From assembly GCF_003590095.1 (NCBI RefSeq), contig NC_039489.1, positions 3,658,001 to 3,722,000 on the forward strand: a DNA stretch of 64,000 nt. Direction: 5' to 3'. The notes under the pieces are model-generated. The model worked only from the letters and a program-made list of their open reading frames with translations, was not told the DNA's origin and did no database searches. The translations under genes were made by a program, and so were the position numbers. Every line of letters starts with the position of its first letter. Position 1 is the stretch's first letter. The DNA is from Trichoplusia ni. Its lineage: Eukaryota > Arthropoda > Insecta > Lepidoptera > Noctuidae. Below, piece by piece: positions 51,232 to 63,480 of the stretch.

Positions 51232-51504
51232 TGGACGTAGTTATGCAAAGTAGAACCTACCCACACTTTGAGTGAAATTGAGTTATATATGTAGATAGGC
51301 TGTTTATGGTGTATTACATTATCTCAGAAAAAATCTTGGCCGATATAGCAAGCTACAAAGCAAAAAAAAAGGATCCGTTTAAGGTACCAACCCGAGTTTG
51401 AGGAGCATTTTATACGCAAAACGGAGCGCACCTTTAAAACAAAAACCTGATTATCTCAAAACTAATATGTTGTGGGTTGGTTCTAGTTAGCATAACTACG
51501 TCCA
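51232..51504. mobile_element. Possible MITE with 34-bp inverted repeats
   Basis: 51232-51265 and the reverse complement of 51471-51504 agree at 31 of 34 positions (tggacgtagttatgc..tagaacc..acccaca). The interior of about 205 bases has no coding frame. No clear target duplication. Confidence 0.5.
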
Positions 51505-51724
51505 TTTAAACTCAATTTTGAGGCACTTCCCGATAAGTGAACAGGCTGAAATTTTCAGGGTAGCTTCAAACATGATGACAATGAAATTTACAACTATAAA
51601 AACGACTGGACCGATTTTGATAAAATTTGAATGGTGTGACATTTAAAAACGTGGGTTTTTAGATTCTATATTTTTTTTTACTTTCATTCAGTAAGTAATA
51701 GGACTTCCGCACTAAGACAATTAT

Positions 51725-51845
51725 CATTTGTCGCGGGGGGTATCACAAAGATTTAAGTTGCATACAATTATTTAGATTCAGAACAAGCATTCTAGCCAGC
51801 AATGCATTTCCAGGATGCCTGGGTCTGTAAGGTGACCGAATATTA
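51725..51845 (-). mobile_element. SINE fragment (same family as 56085-56240)
   Basis: 'cacaaagatttaagttgcatacaa' (51744 onward) and 'agattcagaacaagcattc' align with the 56.1-kb copy with many changes. An old, decayed copy. Confidence 0.4.
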
Positions 51846-52285
51846 AGAAAACGGCTGCTAACTAAATCTTTTTTCCCCTTTTTGAGAAATCATCTAATTA
51901 TATTGCAAGCTTTGGGTTGAGCGATGCTATCTTATGCCCTTTATTGACCGGCCGCAGTCCTATCCTACTTAGTCTATCAAGCCTTGACTCCTAAGACAAA
52001 ATAAAAAGAGTATTATTTTATTATCAAAGATTTCCTAACGGACTTCCAAACAGATAAAGTGTGATACTACAAATAACACGAGTTGAATATACTCAGGAAT
52101 CTGTCGGTACATTATAATCTGCTCATTTTGACCATATACATCCTCATACCGCTTACCATTTGTGGAGAACTCACATTCGCAGTCACTTTTAATGTACTTT
52201 ACAATTTTCTCATACATTTTTCTTGCACTAAAATTAGGCTAGACATTTTAGATTTCGTATTTTCCTTAAGGAGATAGTTTTAATA

Positions 52286-52320
52286 CCTAATAAAAGGAGG
52301 CCAGCCCTCCTTTTATTAGG
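52286..52320. repeat. 15-bp-arm perfect hairpin
   Basis: cctaataaaaggagg, loop ccagc, exact reverse complement. Close to a decayed Helitron-like end (gggcaacaattag at about 52381). Could be a recent palindromic insertion. Confidence 0.65.
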
Positions 52321-54560
52321 TCAAGGCTACATTTTATCCCGGCATTCCCATGGAAACGGGAACAAGAGTCGAGGATTCGAGGGCAACAATTAGTTACTAA
52401 TAATTATCTTGCCGAAGATTGTTCCTTTGAAAAAGAAGTGCTAGAGAAAGAATACTAGTAATACAGTATTCCACTCTCCCCCAAACAGTTTCCCAAGTCT
52501 TTCAAAGCCGAAGCACGAATGCTCGACTTAGCCAAAAAGTCATGTATTAATAGTGCTGTTTAGAGCTCACACATAAGTAGGGATACAAGAAGCCTAAATC
52601 TCAAAACAAAACAAGACACGATGATATGCCTACATTTAGTTTTGGTGTTATGGTATTTTCCTGTTCCAGTGACGCCTTCATTGTGCTCACCGGGTAGTCA
52701 CCCCTTGTGTGAACGAAACCATTGCGACTTCTAATTCGACGTGCAACGCCATCTATTGAGCGCCCTTGGCAACTTCGTTTTATTATGTAGCACCAAAAAT
52801 TGGATGATTTGGATGGATTTTACGTTGAAATTATTTAGATTGTTTTCATTCACTGTTTGTTTTTTATTTGGGGGTAACTTTAATATGATATACCCCGTTT
52901 TTCCTGAGTTTTGTCAGAACTGTACCTTGAAACGAACCAGTAATTTTTAATACAAGAAAATACAAATATCTGAGTTCATAGTAATTTTCATTTGCTGATA
53001 CTTTTCAAAAACGTTACGAAAATGGCATTGGTGACATTTAAAATTGAAAGAACTGAATTGAATGCGGCTTATTATGTATTTGTATCCAATCCTGTACTTA
53101 TGCGATGTGCAATAAAGAATATTTTATCTTCTTTCCTTTTACAAATTAATTCGAACACTTTCCCAAAAGCAGGCTTTTCTTGTCACTAACAGTAACTATA
53201 ATACTGTAGGCAAGTATGTACGGTTATGCTGAGACTTGCGACTCCAGCCTCTCCCAATCTCCATACAATGGGCCTCCTTTGACAACCCCCACCGATGTAT
53301 ACTACCAGATAAGTTCAATTACACCATAGTTGAAATAATGACTGACTGTACCAGGTATCTTCTATTGACAAACACACACACACTCGTAAAATGAATGGAA
53401 TCTTGGAGACAATTAAAGATCGATTTGGAAGTAAAAGCTGGTACAGATTACATATAAAGAAGCAGTCCTGTATTTCTTTTATTTTAGGTTGTATTTTGTT
53501 TTATAGTTTTGTGTACGTAAACTGTTAAATAGAAAATTTTACGAGATTCAGCTGAACCTAACCTCTATTTTGAAATAACGTGAAGTTACTCAGAAAATCC
53601 TTTTATTATACCAGTTATTTTTGTTTTCGACGTAGAGGCATAGCTTGTTTTGAATCTAGTAAAATAAGCTTTAATCAACAAATCAATTAAAAAATAAATG
53701 GGTTTCAACTTTTACATAAATATATTTTTACTGTAACACTTTTAACTAGTTCTCAAGAACATTAAACTGGACTAAAATTATTTAAAAAATAAAATAAATT
53801 ACAAAAATTACTAACACCTGACCTAGATTGAAATGAGGTAATACATAAGATACTATTACCAACATTAGTGTTATTTAATCAGGATTTAAGTCTGTCATCG
53901 TAAAGATAGATTAATCTTATGTTATTTAAATTCAATCTTCGCGGCGAGGATTTAGATTACCGATACTGTCACATCACTACCGTATTTGGATCAAAGGCGC
54001 CGCAGCTGACATTGTATGCGACACTAGAGTTGGGAAAGATAGCTGTGTTTATCGAACTTAAAATATCGAACGTATAAAATACGTTGATTTATCAATATTT
54101 TATTAATTGTTTAAACACGATACTTTATCTGCTTTTTAGTTTATCGGCTTACAGTGAGATTCATATAATTATTTATGAAAACCTTAAATAGATAAGAAAC
54201 GAGTCCTTTTTTAATTCCTCTAATATACCGTATCAATCGAATCATCGATATCTACATATCCACCACTATCGCCTAGTGATGTCAAAACTCAATGACGTGA
54301 ATTTAACACGTAATTTGACAGTTACAACACTAGTGCGACATTTAAATTTATTGAATCTATCTTTAATTCAGATCAATTACAGCGCTTAAGTAACGAAATA
54401 TTTAAATTAACTTAATTATGTAATTAATTACAGTTATTTTCAATTAGCTATGTCGCTTGCAATAGGTGACACTTTTTAATCAATCTACTTAACATCAACG
54501 TGGTTAACGTTACCTTAAAGTAGAGCATATTTGCAAATGGTTTCGTAGTTTCGTTTAATG

Positions 54561-54659
54561 TTAGGCCTGATTCGCACGGGAGCTTTTTTAACGCGCGTTA
54601 AAAAAGCGTTCAAATAGAACAAACGCATTTCCAATTACTTGTTCGCCTATCAGGCCTTA
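54561..54659. mobile_element. PIF/Harbinger-like MITE, 93 bp with TTA target duplication
   Basis: GGCCTGAT at 54564 is mirrored by ATCAGGCC ending at 54656, and TTA flanks both sides (54561-54563, 54657-54659). Inside is a palindrome taacgcgcgtta. A three-base TWA duplication is characteristic of the PIF/Harbinger superfamily. Confidence 0.55.
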
Positions 54660-54690
54660 GGTACACAGTGCCTTTAATATAAATTATATC

Positions 54691-54794
54691 GTGTTGCCTA
54701 TACGCAGTCTCTCCTTGTAAAACACTGGGACTTAGCTGAATCCGGTTAGACTGGAAGCCGACCCCAACATAGTTGGGAAAAGGCTAGGATGATG
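54691..54794 (+). mobile_element. SINE 3' fragment (family of 26401-26768)
   Basis: Shares 'ctccttgtaaaacactgg', 'gttagactggaagccgaccc' and 'gggaaaaggctagg' with the 26.4-kb copy. The 5' part is missing. Confidence 0.6.
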
Positions 54795-54872
54795 AGTTTC
54801 GGAAGCTTCGACTCCCTGGTCTACAATAATCTTTTCATTTATTAATTAGAATAAAAAAGTTAGAATTCCGCA

Positions 54873-54924
54873 GCTGTTAAAGCGAGGCACCGTACTACAT
54901 GACAAAGAGCGATATCACCTTCAC
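54873..54924. repeat. Short dyad repeat, copy 6 (decayed)
   Basis: gttaaagcgaggcaccgtac, then aagagcgatatcaccttcac. The most diverged of the copies. Confidence 0.35.
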
Positions 54925-56084
54925 GTGGTCGTAGGCAGCAGATGCCAATGATTGGAATGCAATATGCTCTACTTACATTTAATTTATGAAAGTTATGTCA
55001 AGACAGTCATAAAATATGCCAAAATGACAGTTGCCAATTCATTTACCATAATAAAAATTATATGTTAATACTAAAAGTGTTGAAATTGCCATTCATAATT
55101 ACGTTGTTTTTAGTGCAAATTCAGGTTTTCTATAAATATTTTATTGAAAGCCACCTTTCTCTTTGAACAATATCTTTCAATAAAATTTATTCAATTGTTA
55201 TTATAATAAATAAAACGGTTAACATCGTATCGGTAGTAAATAATAAACGAATATGGTCAAAAATCAATTTGTTCGCGAAACGGGGTCGGACTCGCTATAA
55301 AGTAATTTTTAATTATCCAATTACCTCTGATTGTGCAATCAGTTTCATTGTAAGCTTGGGTTTCTATAAAGTTTTTGAGCCGATAAGAGTTTTTTCTATT
55401 TATTGTGAAGTAAAAGTATGAGAACGTATCTATCCCGATAGACGTCACAACTGTCAGTCCTAGTTACATCACCTAGTTTCTGCCTTAAAAATAATGTATA
55501 TTTGTATTTTCAGTCCTGGTGTGAGTACATTAATTGCATTTTCATTCTCGTTGTGAGGCCTACGTTTTTTGAAAAGAAAGAATGAAATAGTCACAACAGA
55601 AGCTCAGATCTGCCGTAGCAAAAAATGCCAGGAAAATTCAACCTCCTTTTAAAGTCGAGAAACCCTCAAAAAGCATTTCACTATTCCACAGTGTAAATAC
55701 TGACATTCCAACAAGATCTATAAAGGACAAGAAATAGTTGAAGTCGGTTTTTTATGCAAAATTATTTATAAAGATGTTTACATGTTTAATGTTCCGTACG
55801 TTGCTAATATTGTAAACATGATAGAATTATTATGATTATCAAGGTAATTCTACAACTTCATCAGTAATTAGCATATTAAATCAATAGACTTTAAGAATGT
55901 TACCAGGATGGTATATAGTATGTTATCTAGTATGCTAAGGTAGATGGAATTATACCTAAAATTTTAATCCCCTTCGAAAAACTTCGCAGGAATTTACATT
56001 GCCGTTGAATTAATGGTAATTGGAATAAATTGACACTATCCGCTAACCTAACTTTCCTTAAAAAAAAAGACTCTCGCATTAAGG

Positions 56085-56240
56085 TGTTTAATCCTTGTGT
56101 TCCGGGGAGTTTCACAAACATTCAAGTCGCATACACAAATACACCCAGACTCAGGACAAACATTCGTGGATCACACAAATGCTTGTCTTACGCGGGGATC
56201 ATAACCGCGACGCGCTCAGTGGGTTTGCGGTGGTGACCTC
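56085..56240 (-). mobile_element. tRNA-derived SINE copy, minus strand
   Basis: Contains 'cacaaacattcaagtcgc', 'acacccagactcaggac' and 'gggatcataaccgcg'. The last, reversed, is a decayed B-box (GGTTATGATCC). The 41.6-kb and 51.7-kb copies are relatives. Confidence 0.5.
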
Positions 56241-56875
56241 AAAAGCACGGCTATATGTGAAGTTGAAATTCGTTTTTACCATCCATGTCCATGCTTTTAT
56301 AGAGCAGGAGTGGATGGCCCCTCGTAGATGCCCCATCTCATCTTAGGTTAAAGTTCTCAACAAGGCCCCTGCATGATAGACTTATGTCAAAGTGTATGCT
56401 TGAAAATATCGCGAAGAGGCCGAGTCTTTCCATGAAATTATTCCGAGGATAAAAAGAGATACAGCATAACACAACAACAAGGTATTTCTTTGGAGATTAA
56501 TATACCAAAGAAACAGACAAACAAAAATAATATTAACTACAGCCCCTTATAATTATCGCTATACTAAAAAAGCTTCATAACTTAAAATATCTTTGCAAAG
56601 AAAAAGCACTTACGAAATTAATTTTTATCATCGACTTTCTCGGACGGAGTGTATTTATAATATTGTTAAAAGAATCAATTCAACCACTTTCTGATAAACA
56701 TTGAAATATTAATGTTAAAACCAGTTCGCAGCATTAATTTCATTTTGTCTTTTGTCAATATTAAGACGGAAATAATTATATGAGAAATACGAGTTTCTAG
56801 GGTGTCATTGTGCATGTGACTTGTATGGATTAAATTCCTTAATGCGGTAGTCGTTTTTTTTTGTTTTAAAGTTTG

Positions 56876-56960
56876 AAGCCTGTTTTAGAACCCACTTCTG
56901 GGCAAAGGCCTCCCCTTTCCTCTTCCCAACTTTTCTATCTGTTGTGATTTCTGGCCACGT
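56876..56960. repeat. Dispersed repeat, 'cttctgggcaaaggcctcc' type
   Basis: Relative of 33715-33780; shared words 'aaaggcct' and 'ctcttcc'. Class unknown. Confidence 0.4.
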
Positions 56961-57482
56961 CTGCCCCACGTATTTGTCAAAATCACCATACCAGTCACAC
57001 CACCTTTGGATCTAAAATAGGCTACATACATATATAAAAAGAAACTAGTTTGATAATATTTTCAATTTACATGCATAGCAACATAAGGAGCAAAAACTGT
57101 ATAATAATACGTTTTGTAACTTTTAGGCCTACCTATAAATGGGGCAAATAAAAACAAATTGCGCGAAAAATTTGCGTTGCCAACTTTTTTAAAAAGAATG
57201 AAAACGGATCATGGAATAAAAGTTAGGGCCCATTTAGACGATGTGAGAAATATCATGCTAGTTTTAATGCATTGCTGACGGTCATTTATCATGTTAAAAC
57301 CACCATATCTGAGCTGCACTTCTGCACAATCGCATCGCATCGATTAAATGGGCCCTTAGTGACAGTGGGTCAGATAGACGACGGAGTATCATTAACAGAT
57401 TTCCGTTTTTATCTGAAAAAAAAAACATCTTTAGTTCCACCAAAAACTCCGAGGTATCTTGACTTTTATTTTATATATTTAA

Positions 57483-57774
57483 CTAGCTGACCCAGCAAAC
57501 GTTGTTTTTCCTTATAAATTATTTCTGGTTGTATGTATTTTAATGCCACATTATAAAAAAATAAAATCAAAAACATTCGTCCAAAAATAAAATATTTTTT
57601 TTAGTGTGAGAAACCCTTATACCCTACTATTATATCCCTTAGGGGTATGAAAAATAGATGTTAACCGATTCTCAGACCTACTGAATACGCATATACAATT
57701 TGGTAAAAATCGGTAAAGCCGTTTCGGAGGAGTACAGTAACTAACATCGTGACGCTGGAATTTTATATATTAGA
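57483..57774 (-). mobile_element. Helitron-like element, 292 bp, different body
   Basis: Minus strand: TCTAATATATAAAATTCC at the start, GCTGGGTCAGCTAG at the end, between A and T. The body ('gattctcagacctac', 'gccgtttcggagga') is unlike the other copies but the ends follow the same rule. A very common insect repeat. Confidence 0.6.
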
Positions 57775-58128
57775 TTTATTTATTTCTATTTTTGTACTTA
57801 CAACAACTTTTGTATATTTAATTTCCCACAAAACCTGTTCATTATATTAATTATATGTGAGTCATATTTAAAGTTTAATCTAAAATTTTATTTAGCAGAA
57901 ATAAGTAATTAATTTGGTACTTATTCTCATATTTTTATAAAAATAAAAATTATATACACAGTTAATACACCATTTAGATAGGTTTAAGGAAAAATTAGTA
58001 CCAGTTTCATGTCTAGGAATATCTCACGATGAACTGAACTATTGTGTAAGGTATTTACGAAATATTACACTAAAACCAATCTAGCTAGCTTTGAAAATTT
58101 TCTGTTAAAATTAAACATTCTCAATAAA

Positions 58129-58528
58129 GACTGAAATGAAACTACTTTTACGGATTTTATCGCGGTTTAATTTTTGATTTTAGTTCCCGACGTTTCGACA
58201 CCTTTGCAGGTATCATGGTCACGGGCAGACTGAGATGGTGTTCTGGCTGGAAGATATCACCTACTTGGGACCCAATAATACAAAAACTCAAGGCTAAACC
58301 CAAGAGCAGCGCTGCAAGACATCACGACACAGTGAGCTCATACTGCGTAGGTCGGACCACAAATAATTAATTAAAAATATGAAGGTAGAACGAGCAACAT
58401 CTTCTGTCAAGACGAACACCATCTCAGTCTGCCCGTGACCATGATACCTGCAAAGGTGTCGAAATGTCGGGAACTAAAATCAAAAATTAAACCGCGATAA
58501 AATCCGTAAAAGTAGTTTCATTTCAATC
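58129..58528. mobile_element. Long-TIR MITE, 400 bp, with 9-bp target duplication
   Basis: The terminal inverted repeats are 115 bases (58129-58243 and 58414-58528) and differ by eye at two positions. CTCAATAAA occurs directly on both sides (58120-58128, 58529-58537). The interior of 170 bases is non-coding. A 9-base duplication with long TIRs is typical of Mutator-like (MULE) elements. The high arm identity suggests recent insertion. Confidence 0.75.
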
Positions 58529-59294
58529 CTCAATAAAATTTTTGTCCTCCGTAATCATTTCTTAATTTTATCCAGTTTATACTGGATACCATTTTTGGGC
58601 ATTACGTTATTAACAAACTAAGACAAAAGCCTGAATCTTGAACATAATTCGCCACTGACGTATAAAACAATTAACCGACTGAAGGTTCTATATTTAAAAA
58701 TGACGTTTACGGTTCATCCTCCATTTTGCAAAATACAATTAATTGTATAAAGAACAACACTATTGATTGCAGTGTTTGTTTGTTTGTTGCGTGTAACATT
58801 TTCTTAATACCTTTGATATTTTCATGTTACAAATATATAATATGATGTCGTAATTCAAAAGTTTAGCCTATAATTATTGTAATCTCTTCAAGTGTCATAT
58901 TTGACAGGCGTGTGGCGTGCAACGACTTAATGAATTCTTACAATTATCGTGGTAAAGCAGTTATTATGGGCAGCGCCGCGGGCTGTAGCTTGTATGTCGG
59001 CGAAGATAGGGAAGTAATGGTTAAAAATTGGAAATTAAGTGGCGATGACCTCACCTTCTTAACAGTATTAAATATTATCTTTTTATCACAATTACCAATT
59101 ACTTTTTTTCCTGCATTGCCTTCTTCGAAGAATTTTTAATTTCCGCTGCGTCCCAAGTCGCAGAAACGGAAGAGCTAGTCAATTTAAAAAGACTTGTTTA
59201 ATTATTTATCTGCTCACCCTGAGGCTTCGTCCAAAAAGGAAGGCATAACTTTTGACATACTGACTGCCTTCCACCAGTGCTTAAAGTAACTTAC

Positions 59295-59356
59295 GTTGTA
59301 GAAGTGAGATGCCGCCACATGATGTAGAGTGGCGTCTCTTTTACACACCTGCAACA
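59295..59356. repeat. Short dyad repeat, copy 7
   Basis: gttgtagaagtgagatgccg paired with gtagagtggcgtctctttta and ending cctgcaac. Confidence 0.5.
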
Positions 59357-60973
59357 GTACTGTTTTCAACTCATACACTAATTGAAACGGACTCGTTTCA
59401 GCTCAAGATTTATCATTAGGTTGGGTCCGAAAGCATTCGGAAAAAAGAAACATATGAGACAAATCACTATCTCTCCGTACACACTTACAAAAGCAATATG
59501 TAGCCCCAAAAAATTTTAGCCACATGACTGCAAGCCACAACCACGTCACATCCTGCCCAAGTAATTTCATACGTAGGAATCCCGTTGACGAAAACCATCA
59601 GTCAATCGAAATTAACTTGTTTTACTGGTTTCTGAAGTGGATCCGATCAACGAAATCCGTGGGCTTAACTCGATGACTTGTACAAACACATTGAAAGAGA
59701 AAGTTTAGTTGGTGAGTCCAACAACGGCGATCAGTTCAATATGTACATCTTTAGAGTACAGTAATGTTTGACAACTGTCATCTACCAGATTATTAATAAC
59801 TTCTTTCAAACATTGCTATGTATCCATGCAAGTTGGAAAGATATAATATTTTTCTTAGTATGTCAATCAAAGGCATTGAGGGAAAATTGGATGGAGTTCA
59901 AAGAAATTTCTATATTTAATTAAGATTTGTCCTGTCGTTAACACGCATAAATGTTAAAAACATACTATGTCTCCAATTACTATGCTATTAGTGTTATTAC
60001 ACACGACTTAAAAAAGCTAATGCCATACTATTGCGAGTCTTACGTTAGTGGTAAGCTCCCAGTATATTTTCTAAAGATCAGAGTTCAAATATAATTTATT
60101 ATTCACAAAACTATAACTCTCAGCATATAGGTGCCAATTACAATCAAACATAGCCCACACCTGCGCGTGCGACTGCTGAATCAATAACCCGAGCAAAATG
60201 TCACATATTATCATGATTTGAAATCCGAACACGATTGTTCGAAATCCGACAACATTTGAATACTGGTCTAAAATAAACGTTGCAAAAGAAACAAATTCAA
60301 ATATTAAAAATCTTTAGATTTTCGAAAATGTTTTTTCCATTATTTGAGCAATTAAGTATTTGATTTTGTAATTATTCATTCTGAAAGTTTGATTCATTTA
60401 ATCTGGCAAGCTTACAAGGAAAACCTGATACTAAGTAAATAGGATAGTAAGTTATTAATTTTAAACATACAGTTATAACATAGTTCACATTTTGTTGAAT
60501 CCTGTGATTTAAATGGACGGTCTTATCGCTTAGACCTCATCCGTCCGAATAGGCTGTAAGTTACATCATCTCAAAATAAAAAGGTTTTTAAAAATAGGTT
60601 ATTATTCCAACCAAGCCTCAGTTACTTTCGTAGAGCGACGAAAGGCAACACGGTAATATTAGGTAAAACATTCTTTGAATGTAACAACTTTTTTCTATAA
60701 ATTGTTGCCCCCTTAGTTCCTCACCCTTGGTAACGATATTGTAAAAAAGCTGCTGCGACGTGGATGCACTTAAAATCAAATATCAATATTGATCTTCGCC
60801 TGTTACTAAAAACACGTGAAAGAAAATTGGGAATTTATAATACGTACAGGCATAAGATATCATATCAAATGAATAATAGCGATGCTTCTAAGAATCAACC
60901 TTAAAATTGAAAGGACGTAAAATTGCCAAAAATAGTTATTTTTAGTCACTAGAGTCTCCACCACCACTAAAAA

Positions 60974-61002
60974 ACTGACTAGGAACAGGTGTCCTAGTCA
61001 GT
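60974..61002. repeat. 11-bp-arm perfect hairpin
   Basis: actgactagga, seven-base loop, exact reverse complement. Isolated. Confidence 0.5.
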
Positions 61003-62292
61003 GTAAAAATATCCTGGAGTTAAGTGAAATAATGAAAAAAAAAAGATTAATTTCAGTATAACTTGTGTAAAACTTTACATTGATTAAAGTACCACTAAGT
61101 ACTAGTATGTGAAACTTTCAAGTGTGGCGGTTAGATGTGCGGTCTAACCCTTCCTCGCTAGTGTGACAGAGCAGGTGACGGCGGTTGCGCGCGCGCACGT
61201 AGCGTTAGAACGAAGAGTGAGAGTCAAAACTCTGATTCCCAATCAAGGGACCATATTGGGAAACGAATTGGGATTTTTTGAATAAGTGATCCGTTTATGG
61301 GATTTTGTTTTCGTTTTAGTGTTTTGTAGTGTGATTTTTTGTTATTTTTGTGCTGTGTTTTTTTTTGGATTATTTGAGGAGTCAGTTATTTCGGTGTTAG
61401 GTAATGCATTTTTTGTGTTATATTTTATGAGTGGGTATTAACGCGGATGATATAAGGAGAATATTAATGTTTCTTTTGTAATTTTGGGTCAACTAATGTG
61501 TCGAAGTCGAAGATTCGATTCCCGATCCGCCTAATAATGTTATTTTAAGCAACTAGTGCGTATTCGTGCGTAGTCTCGTATTTTAATTTTCTATAACGTT
61601 GATTGAGAACTAGTTTACGAATCAATAATAGCAGCTATTATTATAATTTAAGGAAATATTCCTTTTTGAGCAATGATTATAATAAAAGTGAAATTTAATT
61701 GATGTATTTTTGAAGTCATAATTTGGAGTTCTAAACAGATTTTTGGTAAATTATAAAACGAGTTTCTTTTTCAAATATGTGAATCTAAAATAACGATTAA
61801 AGCAGAATATAGAAATTATAATTAGAAACAGTTATGGAGATATTTAAAAAAAAAGCAAAGTCAAAAGTCAATCTGTGTCTAGTATAATGTTATGTGAATT
61901 TATTTAGAAACATTTTTTGCTGAACCTTGCCATTGTTTTTAAAGGATAGGTACTCAAATCAAGAAACTTAAGTTAATTAGTAATTACTGAATGTAGGCCT
62001 TAGATAGATGCAATCGCAAACGGTCTTCTAGAAAACGAAGAATTTAGAATAAAACATGCCTATGTTGGCTTCCTAATTTAAAGACCAAATTTAGGAAAGT
62101 AGAATAAATTCTTATCAACAACACTTAATTCGAGAAAGTAGAGTGAAGAAAAAAATATCAGAAGAAAACAACGATATTCTAAATTCAAATAGTTTTTTTT
62201 GCGGCCCACTCGCAAAAACTAGCGAGTATTAATTCGTCTGTTGTCAACTGGGGGTCTACCATGGTCTCTTGAACTAAGACAATTTAAAATTT

Positions 62293-62342
62293 AGGAAGTA
62301 AGACAATCTTATACAGCGCGTAGTGCTCTGTCCTGCTTCCAC
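62293..62342. repeat. Short dyad repeat, copy 8 (decayed)
   Basis: ggaagtaagacaatcttat, then gcgtagtgctctgtcctgct tcc. Confidence 0.35.
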
Positions 62343-63339
62343 AATAACTCCTGCAACAGTATAAAATTATGAGTTCGTAGACTCCGCGTAAAAAATAATC
62401 AGCTGAGACAAAATACCGATGTTTTTGACCCACGTGTTAATATTTGACTTAAATAAGAAACCAGTTTGTGTAGTAATCCATTAGGAAGCCTCTATTATTT
62501 ACTTTAGACATGTTTTCGCGGTGGCTGTCAGATAAAGGCGGGTCACACTGTATTTAAAGTCGATCTGAGATTACGAATGTTAACTGAGATTAAACTCTAA
62601 GATCGAACACATTTATGTTTTTTCTAATTTCTACAAAAATATTTAGTAGGCTTATTTTTTTATGTTTTGTGGAACATGTTTTTTTTGCTAACTTACCATT
62701 TAAACTCATTCATTCTTATCGTGTCAATGGTAATTTCAGTTGTTCAAATAACCTAAATAAGTTTTTTGGTTGATCAGTTTAGTCACCATGGTTTCATGAC
62801 ACACATTTTTGGCACGTCACGTTATTTTTTTGTATTTCCTACTTGTTAAAGGCTTAATTAAAAAACTCACCATAAGTGCCAACTATATACCACAGTTGGG
62901 CTTCCATTCTTCCACCAGTCTCTTCGGAATGGAATAAACCTTTTTGCGTAAAACCATTTAGAAATACTGTAACCGTTAAAACAGTGATCATAAAAAATCA
63001 AAAATTCAAAATCTCTTATTGAAACAAAATTTATTTAAATTTGAATCATCATCACTTTAAGTAATAAATAAATGATGATAAACCTTGTAAAGATTAAACT
63101 TGGTTTACATAACCGATCCACTAAGCTGCCGGTAACACGGTGCCATCAATCCATATAAATTAACATTTATAATACTATATCTATAAATTAACATAACTAG
63201 AATTGAGATGAACATCATAAAGCGACTTATTATACCTAGTATCGTTATTAATTTGCAAGTTATTTAAATATGTTAGATAATTTATTGTGAATGGTATCTT
63301 CCTGGGGATATTCCTACTTCACTTGTTTTTTTTTGGTAA

Positions 63340-63480
63340 GGCAGGGGAATCCTCATGGACACCCAGTCCCTCGGGGGAGAGAACAGGTAGGGTCAGACTC
63401 TTACTGACTAAACAACTGAACCGCCGTGCTACGTCATCCGCGTTTCTATGTCGGTGTATGGCAAAGCGTTGCAATCCTTC
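63340..63480. repeat. Dispersed repeat with 'gtcagactcttactgacta' core
   Basis: 'agggtcagactcttactgac' is a core I know from many noctuid repeats. No coding content; the reading frame across it is incidental. Confidence 0.45.

Noticed and set aside
58912..59139. 75-codon frame with a Gly-rich stretch
   Set aside because: No known family, no intron or regulatory context, AT-rich second half.
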